Below the pieces are notes generated by a model that made no database searches, was not told where the DNA came from, and saw nothing but the letters and a program-made list of their open reading frames with translations. 49,193 bases of DNA from Ignavibacteriales bacterium (GTDB taxonomy: Bacteria > Bacteroidota > Ignavibacteria > T3Sed10-11): contig PWYR01000068.1 in NCBI GenBank assembly GCA_003567775.1, positions 1-49,193 of the forward strand. The letters are read 5' to 3'. The translations under genes and the position numbers were made by a program. Numbering within the stretch: the first letter of the stretch is position 1; every line of letters begins with the position of its first letter. Below are positions 33,924 to 43,839 of the stretch, piece by piece.

Positions 33924-35381
33924 TTAACCGCCGAGGCGTCCGGCAATATCCTGAATAATGGCAATGAGCGGTTCGGGATAGACGCCCAACCAAACTAATA
34001 GTACCAGTAAGAAGGCAAGTACAATCCCTCCGGTAAACGAGATGGATTGGGCAAGTGCATCGGTTTCTGAAAGCTGATCGGATTCTTCCGAAGTTGAATA
34101 TATAATAACAACTATGCGAAGATAATAGTACAGTCCGATCGCACTGTTAACCACCAGTGCGATAACAAGCACCCAAAGGGCTGCCCCGACGCCGGCAGTT
34201 AATGCATAAAATTTTCCGATGAAACCAGCCGTGAGCGGAATCCCCGCAAGCGATAGAAGCATTGCAGTGAAAACAGCAGCTATCCATGGACGCCGAGCAT
34301 ACAGTCCGGAAAAATCATAAATGCTCTCCGGTTCTTTTTCGTTATGAATAAGCAATGCGATAATACCAAACGCACCAAGCGATGTTATAAAATATGCTAC
34401 CAGATAGAATGTCACCGCTTCGGCAGCGAGCGCCCCTCCTGCAAGGAATGCAACCAGAATATACCCGAGGTGGGCAATGGATGAATAGGCAAGGATTCGT
34501 TTAACATTATTTTGCAACAAGGCGAGGATGTTACCAAAGAACATCGACAGAACGGCGATTATCGTGAAGACAAAAAATATTGTCTCGTATGTATATACAT
34601 TAAGCTCGATAAAATAACGAAGTAGAATTGCGAACATGCCGCCTTTTGAGACAGTAGCAAGATAGGCGGTCACCGGGGCCGGAGCTGCCTCGTATATATC
34701 GGGCGTCCACATATGGAATGGAACCACCGCAAGCTTAAAACCGATGCCGACAATCATCATTCCGGTGCCGGTGAGAATGAAAACATTCCGTACTCCATCT
34801 CCCGGTGCAAACACATCGGCAAGTTCCGAAAACAGCATGGTACCGGTTTCAGCATATATAAGCGCCATACCGAACAATAAAAATGCCGATGACGCCGCAG
34901 CGAGAATGAGATATTTAATACCCGCCTCAAGCGGCCGATCATAAGTGAACAGATACGCTATCATTCCGTAGAGCGAAACGGTGAGAACTTCCAGTCCCAG
35001 AAACAGCATTATAAAATGAGTGCTCGTGACCATTGCCGTGGCGCCGATCGTGGCTATGGTGAGCAAAACGTAAAATTCTTCGCGTTGTGTTTCTCGGCGC
35101 TGCAGATATGAATACATCAGAATTGCAACAATCATGCTCGCTGCAGTTAAAAGTCCAAAATAAAATAAAGAATAATCATCGATGATCATTATGCGTGTAA
35201 TGTGCCGCGGTATTGCATTCGTTAAAAACGGTAAAACGAAAATTGCAGCAGCATGACCGATCACGGTAAGTAATGCAGCAATGAAATGATTTCGATAGAA
35301 CGAAATTACGAGAACAACGATCAATACAGTTGCTGCGAGGATAATAAACGGTATTAATGCAGTTATGTCAGTTGCTGACAA
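33924..35381 (-). CDS. nuoN: NADH-quinone oxidoreductase subunit N
   Basis: NuoN is an antiporter-like, proton-pumping membrane subunit of complex I. The 485-residue protein is the E. coli length and has about 14 hydrophobic segments. Conserved GLEVLTVSLYGMIAY and YLATVSKGGMFAILLRYF are the antiporter-family motifs with the key lysine. The start is TTG, with AAGGAA 8 nt upstream and no ATG available. It is the last nuo gene, 17 bp past nuoM. Confidence 0.95.
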   Translation of the reverse strand: MSATDITALIPFIILAATVLIVVLVISFYRNHFIAALLTVIGHAAAIFVLPFLTNAIPRHITRIMIIDDYSLFYFGLLTAASMIVAILMYSYLQRRETQREEFYVLLTIATIGATAMVTSTHFIMLFLGLEVLTVSLYGMIAYLFTYDRPLEAGIKYLILAAASSAFLLFGMALIYAETGTMLFSELADVFAPGDGVRNVFILTGTGMMIVGIGFKLAVVPFHMWTPDIYEAAPAPVTAYLATVSKGGMFAILLRYFIELNVYTYETIFFVFTIIAVLSMFFGNILALLQNNVKRILAYSSIAHLGYILVAFLAGGALAAEAVTFYLVAYFITSLGAFGIIALLIHNEKEPESIYDFSGLYARRPWIAAVFTAMLLSLAGIPLTAGFIGKFYALTAGVGAALWVLVIALVVNSAIGLYYYLRIVVIIYSTSEESDQLSETDALAQSISFTGGIVLAFLLVLLVWLGVYPEPLIAIIQDIAGRLGG

Positions 35382-35398
35382 TGTGTAATTCCTTTATT

Positions 35399-36919
35399 TT
35401 AAAATTCTAAATCCGAATCCCAGGTATCCACCATCTGTACTTCTTCCACCTCTCTTAGTATAATATCCAGCGCCGGTTTAGCAGTGTTTAATATCGGTCG
35501 CGGATATAATCCTATCCAAAGCAGCACAATCATCATTGCTGCCATAACAACCATCTCCCGGAGGTTAAGATCACGCATCTGCCATTTTTCACGAGGTTCT
35601 CCGTGGAAAATGCGTTGGATGATCCATACAGAATACACGGTAGCCGCTACGATACCGATAGCTGCAAAAACAGTAAGGGGAATATTTTCCCGGAACATCC
35701 CGATGAGCACAAGAAACTCGCCGATAAAATTTCCCAAACCCGGTAATCCAAGCGACGCCATCGCGAAGAACAATGCGACGGATGCCATTCGCGGAACGGT
35801 CGTCCACAAACCGCCCATTCTATCCAGATCGCGTGTGTGGATGCGTTCCTGTATGCCTCCTGCAAGAATAAACAACGCGCCGGTGCTCAATCCGTGAGCG
35901 ATTATGACGACAATGGCGCCCTGCAATGCAAGCTCGTTCCACGCAAAAACTCCCAATAACACAAACCCCATGTGGCTCACGCTGGTATATGCTACGAGCC
36001 GCTTAAAATCGGTTTGTGCAAATGCTAATTTTGCACCGTATAAAATGCTGACTACACCAAGAATCATCGCAATAAATCCAAACTGCATAGCCGCTTCCGG
36101 GAAAAGCGGAATAACAAATCTAATGAAACCGTACGCACCGGTTTTTAAAAGCAATCCGGCAAGAACAACGCTTCCGGCAGTAGGCGCCTGAGTGTGTGCA
36201 TCAGGCAACCACGTATGTACCGGAACCGCCGGCAGTTTTACTCCAAATGCAACAAAAAAACCAAGCATCAACCACATCGCGACGGACGCAGAAATTTCCG
36301 TACCAAGCAGGGTGTTGTAATTAAATGTGAACACACCGGTCGCATTGCCGTGGACAAAATACAGCGCAAGGATAGCCACAAGCATCATCAACCCCGATGC
36401 CTGCGTAAAAATGAAAAACTTTATTGCGGCGTAACGTTTATCCTCATGACCCCAGATGATAATGAGAAAATACATCGGGATAAGCATCATCTCCCAAAAG
36501 AAGAAAAAGAGAAACAAATCGAGCGCGATAAAGACACCGATGATGCCGGCGAGGATCCAGAGCAAGTTAAAATGAAAGAATCCAACCCGATGCCGGATCT
36601 CTTTCCACGAAACTACAACCGAAATAATTCCAAGAAATGCCGTTAATGCAATAAGCAGTAAGCTTAGACCGTCTAATGCAAGATAGAAACTGATACCGAG
36701 CTGTGGTATCCATGCCCGTTCGAATTCAATAAGCCATGCTTGCTCGGTAAAAAGATCGATCTTTGAATAATATTGGTACCATATTTGCAATGTCAGGCCG
36801 AATACAACTGTAAGAGCAATAACCGATATCCATCGCGGTACCTGCGTACCGGTTTTCCCGCTCATCCATGCGAGCATGCCGCCGATAATGGGAATTATGA
36901 GTAACCAGAGTAGAGTCAT
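35399..36919 (-). CDS. nuoM: NADH-quinone oxidoreductase subunit M
   Basis: NuoM is an antiporter-like pumping subunit. The 506-residue protein compares with 509 in E. coli. It has about 14 membrane segments, the glutamate-bearing FFFWEMMLIPMYFLI region, and the conserved histidine/lysine helix PAVPVHTWLPDAHTQAPT near 231-248. Later LKRLVAYTSVSHMGFVLLGV-like text at about 305-325 is also typical. The ATG overlaps the nuoL stop by 4 bp, so the two are coupled. Confidence 0.96.
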   Translation of the reverse strand: MTLLWLLIIPIIGGMLAWMSGKTGTQVPRWISVIALTVVFGLTLQIWYQYYSKIDLFTEQAWLIEFERAWIPQLGISFYLALDGLSLLLIALTAFLGIISVVVSWKEIRHRVGFFHFNLLWILAGIIGVFIALDLFLFFFFWEMMLIPMYFLIIIWGHEDKRYAAIKFFIFTQASGLMMLVAILALYFVHGNATGVFTFNYNTLLGTEISASVAMWLMLGFFVAFGVKLPAVPVHTWLPDAHTQAPTAGSVVLAGLLLKTGAYGFIRFVIPLFPEAAMQFGFIAMILGVVSILYGAKLAFAQTDFKRLVAYTSVSHMGFVLLGVFAWNELALQGAIVVIIAHGLSTGALFILAGGIQERIHTRDLDRMGGLWTTVPRMASVALFFAMASLGLPGLGNFIGEFLVLIGMFRENIPLTVFAAIGIVAATVYSVWIIQRIFHGEPREKWQMRDLNLREMVVMAAMMIVLLWIGLYPRPILNTAKPALDIILREVEEVQMVDTWDSDLEF

Positions 36920-38808
36920 AAGACCACCGCAATCGTAATGACGATAATTGCACCGAAAACAAGCACCATTGCATACCAGCGTACATTACCGGTTTGTGTC
37001 CTGCTAAAAAGCCGGTGCAGAATTTCTGTTATAAATGCAATACCTGTATAAATCGAATCGATAAAATCGCGTTTATTAATTTGAGATAAATAAACCACCG
37101 GTTGAACAAACACTTTCTCATACAGCCAATCGAATCCCCACCCCTTGAACCAGAACGAATGTACTGCTTTGCCGGCAGGTGAAGAAGTGAATTCACCAGC
37201 CATATCCGGTCTTTTGATATAAAACAAAAACGCTACGTAAATACCTAATGCAACAAGAAGTGTCGCAATGATCTGGAGTAATAACTCCGTACCAAGCGCA
37301 TAATCAAATACGGGAACCGCAGGCAACACGGATGCAATAAAGTTTGAGAATAAGGTAATATCACCCATCGTATGCGGCAGCTCGATGAATCCCGCGACGG
37401 TTGAGAAGAATGCAAGTACGATCAGCGTTATTGTAATGCGCGTACCGGGAAGATGCGAAACGTCTGTTTTCTTATCACCATAAAAAATTAGAATGAACAT
37501 CCGAGAGGTATATACAGCGGTAATAAACGCTCCAACTGCGCCAAAAATATAGAACCACACATTTCCATACTGCGATGAGAACGATTTCCAGAGAATAAGC
37601 TCCTTGCTGTAAAAACCCGATGTTACCAGCGGAAGGGCAGCCAGCGACGCACATCCTATGAGAAATGTCCAGAACGTGACCGGCATTTCCTTCCGTATAC
37701 CGCCCATTTTGAAAATATTTTGTTCTTCGTGCAGTGCATGAATGATTGCTCCGGCGCCGAGAAAGAGCAGCGCTTTAAAAAACGCATGCGTCATAAAATG
37801 GAACATCGCAGCGCCATACGCTCCCACACCCAATGCAAGAAACATATAACCGATTTGGCTGATCGTTGAATATGCAAGCACCCGTTTTAGATCCGTTTGA
37901 GTAAGTGCACTGAAGCCGGCAATTAACGCGGTAACAAGACCAATGATTGAAACAATCGTCATTATCGCGGGTGCAAGCTCGAATATTACATGTGTTCGTG
38001 CTATGAGATACACTCCCGCCGTAACCATAGTAGCCGCGTGAATAAGGGCGCTCACGGGCGTCGGACCTGCCATCGCATCGGGCAACCAGACCTGCAACGG
38101 AACCTGTGCGGATTTGCCCAGCGCACCGCCAAGAAGAAGCAATGAAGCCGTCACCGGAACAACTGAATCGGGCATCCATATCTGCGGCGCTAAATCGAGT
38201 ATATGCCGTATCTGTACAGTGCCCGTATGCATAAATAATAAAAAGATACCGATCAGCATCGCAATATCACCGACACGTGTGACGACGAATGCCTTCCGTG
38301 CGGCATATCCGTTTTCCGGTTTCTTATACCAAAACCCGATGAGCAGGTAACTGCATAAACCGACGCCTTCCCAACCCAACAACAACAATACAAGATTATC
38401 GCCAAGCACCAGAACGAGCATTGCACCGACAAAAAGATTCATATATGCGAAGAAGCGTGCATACGCATCGTCGTGGATCATGTACTCGGTTGAATACAGA
38501 TGGATAAAGAATCCGACAAACGTAATGACAAACATCATCACCAGCGAAAGTGCATCCAGATGAAATGCTATAGCCGGCGTAAGATTGCCTACATCGATCC
38601 ACGTCCAGAGAACCTGAGTATATGAATAATTTTCGGGGGGCGATGCGAGAAAGTTGATTCCGATAATAATAGTTAGAACAGCCGACAACCCGATCGAACC
38701 CGCACCAATTCCCCCGCTTAGCGATTTCGGCATACGTGATCCGAGTACGATCAGTAATAATGCACTAAGAAAAGGGAAAAAAGGTATAAGCCATAACAAT
38801 TCGAACAT
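36916..38808 (-). CDS. nuoL: NADH-quinone oxidoreductase subunit L
   Basis: NuoL is the distal pumping subunit, with a long lateral helix at its end. The 630-residue protein has the conserved motifs LLLLGWEGVGLCSYLLIGFW, KSAQVPLQVWLPDAMAGPTP and THAFFKALLFLGAGAIIHAL, and the C-terminal helix region typical of NuoL at about 545-630. It is slightly longer than E. coli NuoL (613). A GAGGG lies before the ATG, and nuoK ends 1 bp upstream. Confidence 0.96.
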   Translation of the reverse strand: MFELLWLIPFFPFLSALLLIVLGSRMPKSLSGGIGAGSIGLSAVLTIIIGINFLASPPENYSYTQVLWTWIDVGNLTPAIAFHLDALSLVMMFVITFVGFFIHLYSTEYMIHDDAYARFFAYMNLFVGAMLVLVLGDNLVLLLLGWEGVGLCSYLLIGFWYKKPENGYAARKAFVVTRVGDIAMLIGIFLLFMHTGTVQIRHILDLAPQIWMPDSVVPVTASLLLLGGALGKSAQVPLQVWLPDAMAGPTPVSALIHAATMVTAGVYLIARTHVIFELAPAIMTIVSIIGLVTALIAGFSALTQTDLKRVLAYSTISQIGYMFLALGVGAYGAAMFHFMTHAFFKALLFLGAGAIIHALHEEQNIFKMGGIRKEMPVTFWTFLIGCASLAALPLVTSGFYSKELILWKSFSSQYGNVWFYIFGAVGAFITAVYTSRMFILIFYGDKKTDVSHLPGTRITITLIVLAFFSTVAGFIELPHTMGDITLFSNFIASVLPAVPVFDYALGTELLLQIIATLLVALGIYVAFLFYIKRPDMAGEFTSSPAGKAVHSFWFKGWGFDWLYEKVFVQPVVYLSQINKRDFIDSIYTGIAFITEILHRLFSRTQTGNVRWYAMVLVFGAIIVITIAVVL

Positions 38809-38809
38809 G

Positions 38810-39118
38810 TTACCCTCTCATTTTACTCGCAAGGTCGGCGTCCAGTGTATTATAACGGCGGTAGTGCTGTAGTATGAGCGCCAACCCGACGGCTACTTCG
38901 GCTGCCGCAACAGCAAGGATAAAAATAAACATCACCTGTCCGTCGGTATCTGCCCATCGCGCTCCGGCAACGATAAATGCAAGTCCCGCAGCATTGAGCA
39001 TTATTTCGAGCGACAACAGTATGAAGATTAAATTCCGCCGGAGCATTATACCGGTCAAACCGAGTGCAAACAACAACGCGGCTAATAATAATCCGTATTC
39101 CAGGGGGATTGAAGTCAT
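38810..39118 (-). CDS. nuoK: NADH-quinone oxidoreductase subunit K
   Basis: NuoK is a small three-helix membrane subunit with two buried glutamates used in proton transfer. The 102-residue protein has helices at about 5-25, 29-49 and 60-82, with glutamates in [13 protein letters not shown] and [13 protein letters not shown]. It overlaps the nuoJ stop by 4 bp. Confidence 0.96.
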   Translation of the reverse strand: MTSIPLEYGLLLAALLFALGLTGIMLRRNLIFILLSLEIMLNAAGLAFIVAGARWADTDGQVMFIFILAVAAAEVAVGLALILQHYRRYNTLDADLASKMRG

Positions 39119-39636
39119 TTGTTTTCCTTCCCGGTTTTATCTTTAAACTTTACGCGCTTGCTTAATAAAGTAGCTGTTATCAATCCGGCGAGCAGCATCA
39201 ATCCCGCAAGTTGTACGGCTACAAGATACGGCCCGAACAACTCCGAACCGATATCAACCGGACCGATCATTTCTACAATTGTCCACTGTTGCCCCCCTTG
39301 CATTATCGTGTAAACAATCAATGCAAAAAGTATTCCCGATAAAATTCCAGGACCGCCCCACATTCGCTTCGGGAGCCATTCTTTCTCTTTTTGCACGGCG
39401 ATTTCTCCAAGATTGAGCATCATGATAACAAAGAGAAACAAAACCATGATAGCCCCGGCATAAATTATTACTTCCAGCAGCGCAATGAACGGCGCACCGA
39501 GTACAAAGAAGATCAGCGCGACTGCAACAAACGATACCACCAGATACAGTAATGCATGAACGGCATTATATCTTGTAACGACCATTACGGTCGAGAGTAG
39601 TGCAATCGCCGAGGCAATGTAAAAGACTGTTGTCAT
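39115..39636 (-). CDS. nuoJ: NADH-quinone oxidoreductase subunit J
   Basis: NuoJ is a membrane-arm subunit next to the quinone channel. The 173-residue protein has about five hydrophobic helices, including [19 protein letters not shown] near 58-76, which carries the characteristic TM3 region. It overlaps the nuoI stop by 4 bp. Length (E. coli 184) and position are standard. Confidence 0.95.
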   Translation of the reverse strand: MTTVFYIASAIALLSTVMVVTRYNAVHALLYLVVSFVAVALIFFVLGAPFIALLEVIIYAGAIMVLFLFVIMMLNLGEIAVQKEKEWLPKRMWGGPGILSGILFALIVYTIMQGGQQWTIVEMIGPVDIGSELFGPYLVAVQLAGLMLLAGLITATLLSKRVKFKDKTGKENK

Positions 39637-40148
39637 GGCATCAAGCTCTTTGGGTCTATTGGTTTTTCTTCGTCGATTCCTTCCCCCTTTGCTTTTCCTT
39701 TGATTTCCAATCCGGCGTATTTATAGAAATTGTAGCCGTGATATTTACCTTCACCGTTAATGAGCAAATGTTCTTTTTCATATACCATATTTTGCCGGTC
39801 GTACTCAGCCATTTCGAAATCGGGAATTAACTGAATAGCATATGTGGGGCACGCTTCTTCGCAGTAGCCGCAATAAATACATCGCGAGAAATTTATACGG
39901 AAGAAATCGGGATACCGCCTGCCGTCGTCGGCTTCGGCGGCATCAAGTGCAATACAATCCACCGGACATGCTACGGCACAAAGATAACACGCGACACAAC
40001 GCTCCTCACCATCGGGATCGCGCGTGAGTACGATTCTCCCTCGCCAGCGCGGCGGCAAATAGTTTTTCTCCTCGGGATACTGAACGGTGACACGTTTTCT
40101 GAACATATGCAGAAAAACGTACCACAAACTTTTCAGTATGCTAATCAT
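39633..40148 (-). CDS. nuoI: NADH-quinone oxidoreductase subunit I
   Basis: NuoI carries clusters N6a and N6b that pass electrons toward N2. The 171-residue protein has two 4Fe-4S ferredoxin motifs, [12 protein letters not shown] at about 51-62 and [12 protein letters not shown] at about 90-101, and an N-terminal helix on the membrane. A perfect AAGGAGG lies before the ATG. It is 18 bp past nuoH. Confidence 0.97.
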   Translation of the reverse strand: MISILKSLWYVFLHMFRKRVTVQYPEEKNYLPPRWRGRIVLTRDPDGEERCVACYLCAVACPVDCIALDAAEADDGRRYPDFFRINFSRCIYCGYCEEACPTYAIQLIPDFEMAEYDRQNMVYEKEHLLINGEGKYHGYNFYKYAGLEIKGKAKGEGIDEEKPIDPKSLMP

Positions 40149-40166
40149 ACATCCTCCTTACCTGAA

Positions 40167-41120
40167 TTATTCAATAGCGAGTACAATTGCACCCGTCACT
40201 AAAATATTCAACAGAGCAAGCGGCAGGAGTATCTTCCATCCATACGATAACAATTGATCGTATCTCGGTCTCGGCAACGCCGCCCTGAGCAGAATAAACA
40301 AACAAATAAAGAACATCATCTTTAAAAAGAACCACACAAACGGCGGAAGTACCGGCCCGTGCCAGCCGCCGAAAAACAGCGTCACGATCATCGCCGATAT
40401 TAACGTCACGCCGACGTACTCACCGACAAAAAACATACCGAATTTCATTCCCGAATATTCCGAATGAAATCCGGCAATCAACTCGCTCTCCGCCTCGGGC
40501 ATATCAAACGGCAGGCGATGCGATTCGGCTAATCCTGCAATAAAAAAGATTACAAAGCCAAGAAACTGCGGCAGTACAAACCACATATTTTCCTGGGCGT
40601 TTACAATATCGCTCAGATTAAACGAGCCGGCCATAATGACAACCCCCATCAGGGATAATCCCATGAACACTTCGTAGCTAAACATTTGGGCGGACATACG
40701 CATTCCGCCGAGCAGCGAATACTTGTTATTCGACGCCCATCCCGCCAACACTGTGCTGTAAATTCCGATCGACGATATCGCGAGGAAAAACAAGATACCT
40801 ATATGTAAATCAAGTACAACAACGCCCGGCGCTACCGGCACAATCGCCCACGACAGAAGAACCGTTAACATAATTATCGTCGGCGCTATAACAAAAACTT
40901 TTTTATCGGCAAAAGGAGGTATCCAATCCTCTTTAAAGAAAATCTTTATCATATCGGCAAGAACAATAAAAATACCGAACGGGCCGACACGATTCGGTCC
41001 ATAGCGGTTTTGCCATAACGCAAGCAGGCGACGCTCTATCCATATAAGCCCGGCGGCAAGGGTCAGGAGTCCGAACAGAATACCGAATACGATTACTATA
41101 TGTTGTAGTGTTTCACTCAT
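40167..41120 (-). CDS. nuoH: NADH-quinone oxidoreductase subunit H
   Basis: NuoH lines the quinone chamber at the base of the peripheral arm. The 317-residue protein has eight or so membrane helices and the conserved loops [19 protein letters not shown] near 29-47, [19 protein letters not shown] near 54-68, and [20 protein letters not shown] near 199-218. It lies 16 bp past nuoG. Confidence 0.97.
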   Translation of the reverse strand: MSETLQHIVIVFGILFGLLTLAAGLIWIERRLLALWQNRYGPNRVGPFGIFIVLADMIKIFFKEDWIPPFADKKVFVIAPTIIMLTVLLSWAIVPVAPGVVVLDLHIGILFFLAISSIGIYSTVLAGWASNNKYSLLGGMRMSAQMFSYEVFMGLSLMGVVIMAGSFNLSDIVNAQENMWFVLPQFLGFVIFFIAGLAESHRLPFDMPEAESELIAGFHSEYSGMKFGMFFVGEYVGVTLISAMIVTLFFGGWHGPVLPPFVWFFLKMMFFICLFILLRAALPRPRYDQLLSYGWKILLPLALLNILVTGAIVLAIE

Positions 41121-41136
41121 AGTCTATAGATCATTT

Positions 41137-43836
41137 TCATATCTTCACCCATCCCGGCAATAGTACGTTATCCATCCCCGGAATCCCGACTGGCATACCT
41201 GCAACTCCCTGTGGAATGGCGTCGCTTATTTTAACCGGCAGTTTCAATGTTACGCCGGATAATTGTACGTCCGGCTCATCACCCGCATTCAATTTCTTCG
41301 TCTCGGCATCGCGCCGATTGAGAAGTATATATGGTTTAGCAGTAAGTTCCTGAATCCAGGACGCCTGAATACTTAATTCATCACTGCCGAATATATGATA
41401 GACCGGAACCGTATAAAATTCATCGTCACGTTTTTCAAACGCAGCCGGAATATCCGTAAAAAATGAAAAGGAAATATTTCCCGGCGGTTCGATCAATCGC
41501 ACACCGGGGTCGCCGCCTCTTAACGGACCGCCGATTTCTTCCTGGAAGCGAGTTAATGATTGCACGGAATTCCACCGCGGCGCCCAGAAAAGATTGTTCA
41601 ATGCCGGCGGTTTTAATCCCGAAAACCCTTCCATAGTAAATGTGAACGGTGCATCCGGATCATCGGGGGGCTTTTGTTCGTGTACATTTTCGTGCGCCCG
41701 AATAGCCGTACGTCCGCTGTAACGGGCGGAAGACCGCGACATCTTCATTCCGCTTATGCTGAACCGAGACGTCGGCGCCGCAACGTTGATATTTCGTAAT
41801 GCAGCCGCTTCGCGATTGACGGCGCCGACGACTGCATCCAAATTATCCCATTCTTTAAAATCATTGTGACCGGCAGCCATTGTTGCTTCACGCAACCATC
41901 GCCAGCTTTCTTTGAGTTCATCTTTTTGATAATAAACTTGAAAATATCTTTGCGCACGCCCCTCATAATTTACAAATGTACCGCCCGTTTCACCGAACGT
42001 CCCCGCCGGCAAAACAACAGTCGCTTTTTCCGTCGTATTATTCTTCAGATAATCTATAACTATCACATTTTCAAATTGTTTTAGAAATGTATCCACACTT
42101 TCTTTGTTTGCACGACGGTATAAATCGTTTTCAAAAATGATCACCGTATCTGCTTTCTTCTCTCTTGCCGAACGGATAGCATCACCGACACTTCCGCCTC
42201 CAAGCAATCCAACGCCCATTGTGTTTGCTTCCGGAACGATATAACTGATATTTGTTCTCTTCTGTTCTTTGGAAAGAGACGCGGCAACATTTGCAGCAGC
42301 ATGAATTATTACCTCGCTGCCAAGACTTATTCCCGACACTATAAGCGGCCGTTCTGCTTTCGATAATGCTTGTGCAATCTCTTCTGCAAGCTGTCTTATT
42401 TCTTCATCGAGTTTCTTAACTGCCGGTGCGTTATTATCAAGCAAGTGTGCTACGGCATACCCTAACCGTGCGATATCATCGGGTTCGGCGTAGTATGTCC
42501 GTGTTGCTATATCGTCAAGTTTGGTCCCGGCAACGCCGGCAATAAAAAATGGCCCCTTTCGCTGCTGGATCACATCCTGCACGGCATATTCATGCCATCG
42601 GGGAATTTTTACCATATCGACCAGTTTTAACGGCGCCTGCCGAACCGATTGCCGTAATGCAAGCGCCATCATCGGTGCGGTATTGGTTACGTCTTCTCCG
42701 AGAATAAAAACTGCATCCGATTCCCGGATATCTTTTAATGACGGCGAGCGAACGGGACCGTTCTTGAGTATACCGATGACTTGTTCTACTAATTTCGATG
42801 CGGTATCCGAAAGTCCCGTATAATACTTGTCGGCGCCGACAAATTTTTTCAGCGCAAAATTCGACTCGACTGATGCACGAGGGGAACCAATACCGATGAC
42901 TTTCTTTTTTCTTGCAAGTATATTTTTTAAATTACCGATCACATCATCTTTTGAGGCAGTTCCAAGTTCACCGTTTGATTTACGCCTCATCGGTGTACGA
43001 ATACGGTGGGCGCTATTTACATAATCGTATCCGTATCTTCCGCGGTCACATAAAAAATAACCGTTAACCTGACCGTTATACCTGTTAAGTATACGGCGGA
43101 CGCCTCCGTATCGTTCAGCGCCGATCGTATTACAACCGACGCCGCAATGAGTACATATCGAGGGCGCGGTCGTCATATCCCATTTACGTGTGTAATGCTG
43201 TTTCAAAGTTTTATCGGTAAAAACACCGGTCGGACAGACCTCGACAAGATTACCGCTGAATTCATTCTGTAAGACGCCGTCTTCATGCCTGCCGAAATAG
43301 ACGTGATTATGCGCACCGAATACATCAAAATCATCTCCGTGTGCATAATCTTTATAAAACCGAACACAACGATAACACTGGATGCACCGGTTCATTTCAT
43401 GATTAATAAGCGGACCAAGATATTGATTGATGTATGTTTTCTTCTTAAAGCGAAATCGCCTATACGCGTGCCCTGTCATTACGGTCATATCCTGCAAATG
43501 ACATTCACCGCCTTCATCGCAAATAGGACAATCATGCGGATGGTTTGTCATCAGCCATTCAATGACACTTTTCCGAAATGCCGCTGCTTCGGGATCGTCA
43601 ACCGATATTTTGGTCCCGTCCGTCGCGGGAACCATACACGACATAACGATCTGTCCGGTGGCATCGTTTTCGTCTTTATATTGCTTCACCGCACACTGGC
43701 GACACGATCCAACCGATCCCATTGCCGGATGCCAACAGAAATACGGAATATCGATTCCTTTCTGTAAACATTCGTGCAACAGGTTATTGACATGGTTTAC
43801 TTCGTATGTTTTTCCGTCTACATAAATGGTCGCCAT
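41137..43836 (-). CDS. nuoG: NADH-quinone oxidoreductase subunit G
   Basis: NuoG is the largest peripheral subunit, carrying several Fe-S clusters. The 899-residue protein has a 2Fe-2S motif (C34, C45, C48, C67), the HxxxC motif DCPICDEGGEC (C103, C106, C112), RCIQCYRC, and the extra N7 motif CTHCGVGC known from E. coli and Thermus. A molybdopterin-oxidoreductase-like domain follows without an evident catalytic site. The length (E. coli 908) matches the long form. The region 675-760 is loosely conserved. It follows nuoF by 3 bp. Confidence 0.96.
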   Translation of the reverse strand: MATIYVDGKTYEVNHVNNLLHECLQKGIDIPYFCWHPAMGSVGSCRQCAVKQYKDENDATGQIVMSCMVPATDGTKISVDDPEAAAFRKSVIEWLMTNHPHDCPICDEGGECHLQDMTVMTGHAYRRFRFKKKTYINQYLGPLINHEMNRCIQCYRCVRFYKDYAHGDDFDVFGAHNHVYFGRHEDGVLQNEFSGNLVEVCPTGVFTDKTLKQHYTRKWDMTTAPSICTHCGVGCNTIGAERYGGVRRILNRYNGQVNGYFLCDRGRYGYDYVNSAHRIRTPMRRKSNGELGTASKDDVIGNLKNILARKKKVIGIGSPRASVESNFALKKFVGADKYYTGLSDTASKLVEQVIGILKNGPVRSPSLKDIRESDAVFILGEDVTNTAPMMALALRQSVRQAPLKLVDMVKIPRWHEYAVQDVIQQRKGPFFIAGVAGTKLDDIATRTYYAEPDDIARLGYAVAHLLDNNAPAVKKLDEEIRQLAEEIAQALSKAERPLIVSGISLGSEVIIHAAANVAASLSKEQKRTNISYIVPEANTMGVGLLGGGSVGDAIRSAREKKADTVIIFENDLYRRANKESVDTFLKQFENVIVIDYLKNNTTEKATVVLPAGTFGETGGTFVNYEGRAQRYFQVYYQKDELKESWRWLREATMAAGHNDFKEWDNLDAVVGAVNREAAALRNINVAAPTSRFSISGMKMSRSSARYSGRTAIRAHENVHEQKPPDDPDAPFTFTMEGFSGLKPPALNNLFWAPRWNSVQSLTRFQEEIGGPLRGGDPGVRLIEPPGNISFSFFTDIPAAFEKRDDEFYTVPVYHIFGSDELSIQASWIQELTAKPYILLNRRDAETKKLNAGDEPDVQLSGVTLKLPVKISDAIPQGVAGMPVGIPGMDNVLLPGWVKI

Positions 43837-43839
43837 GTG

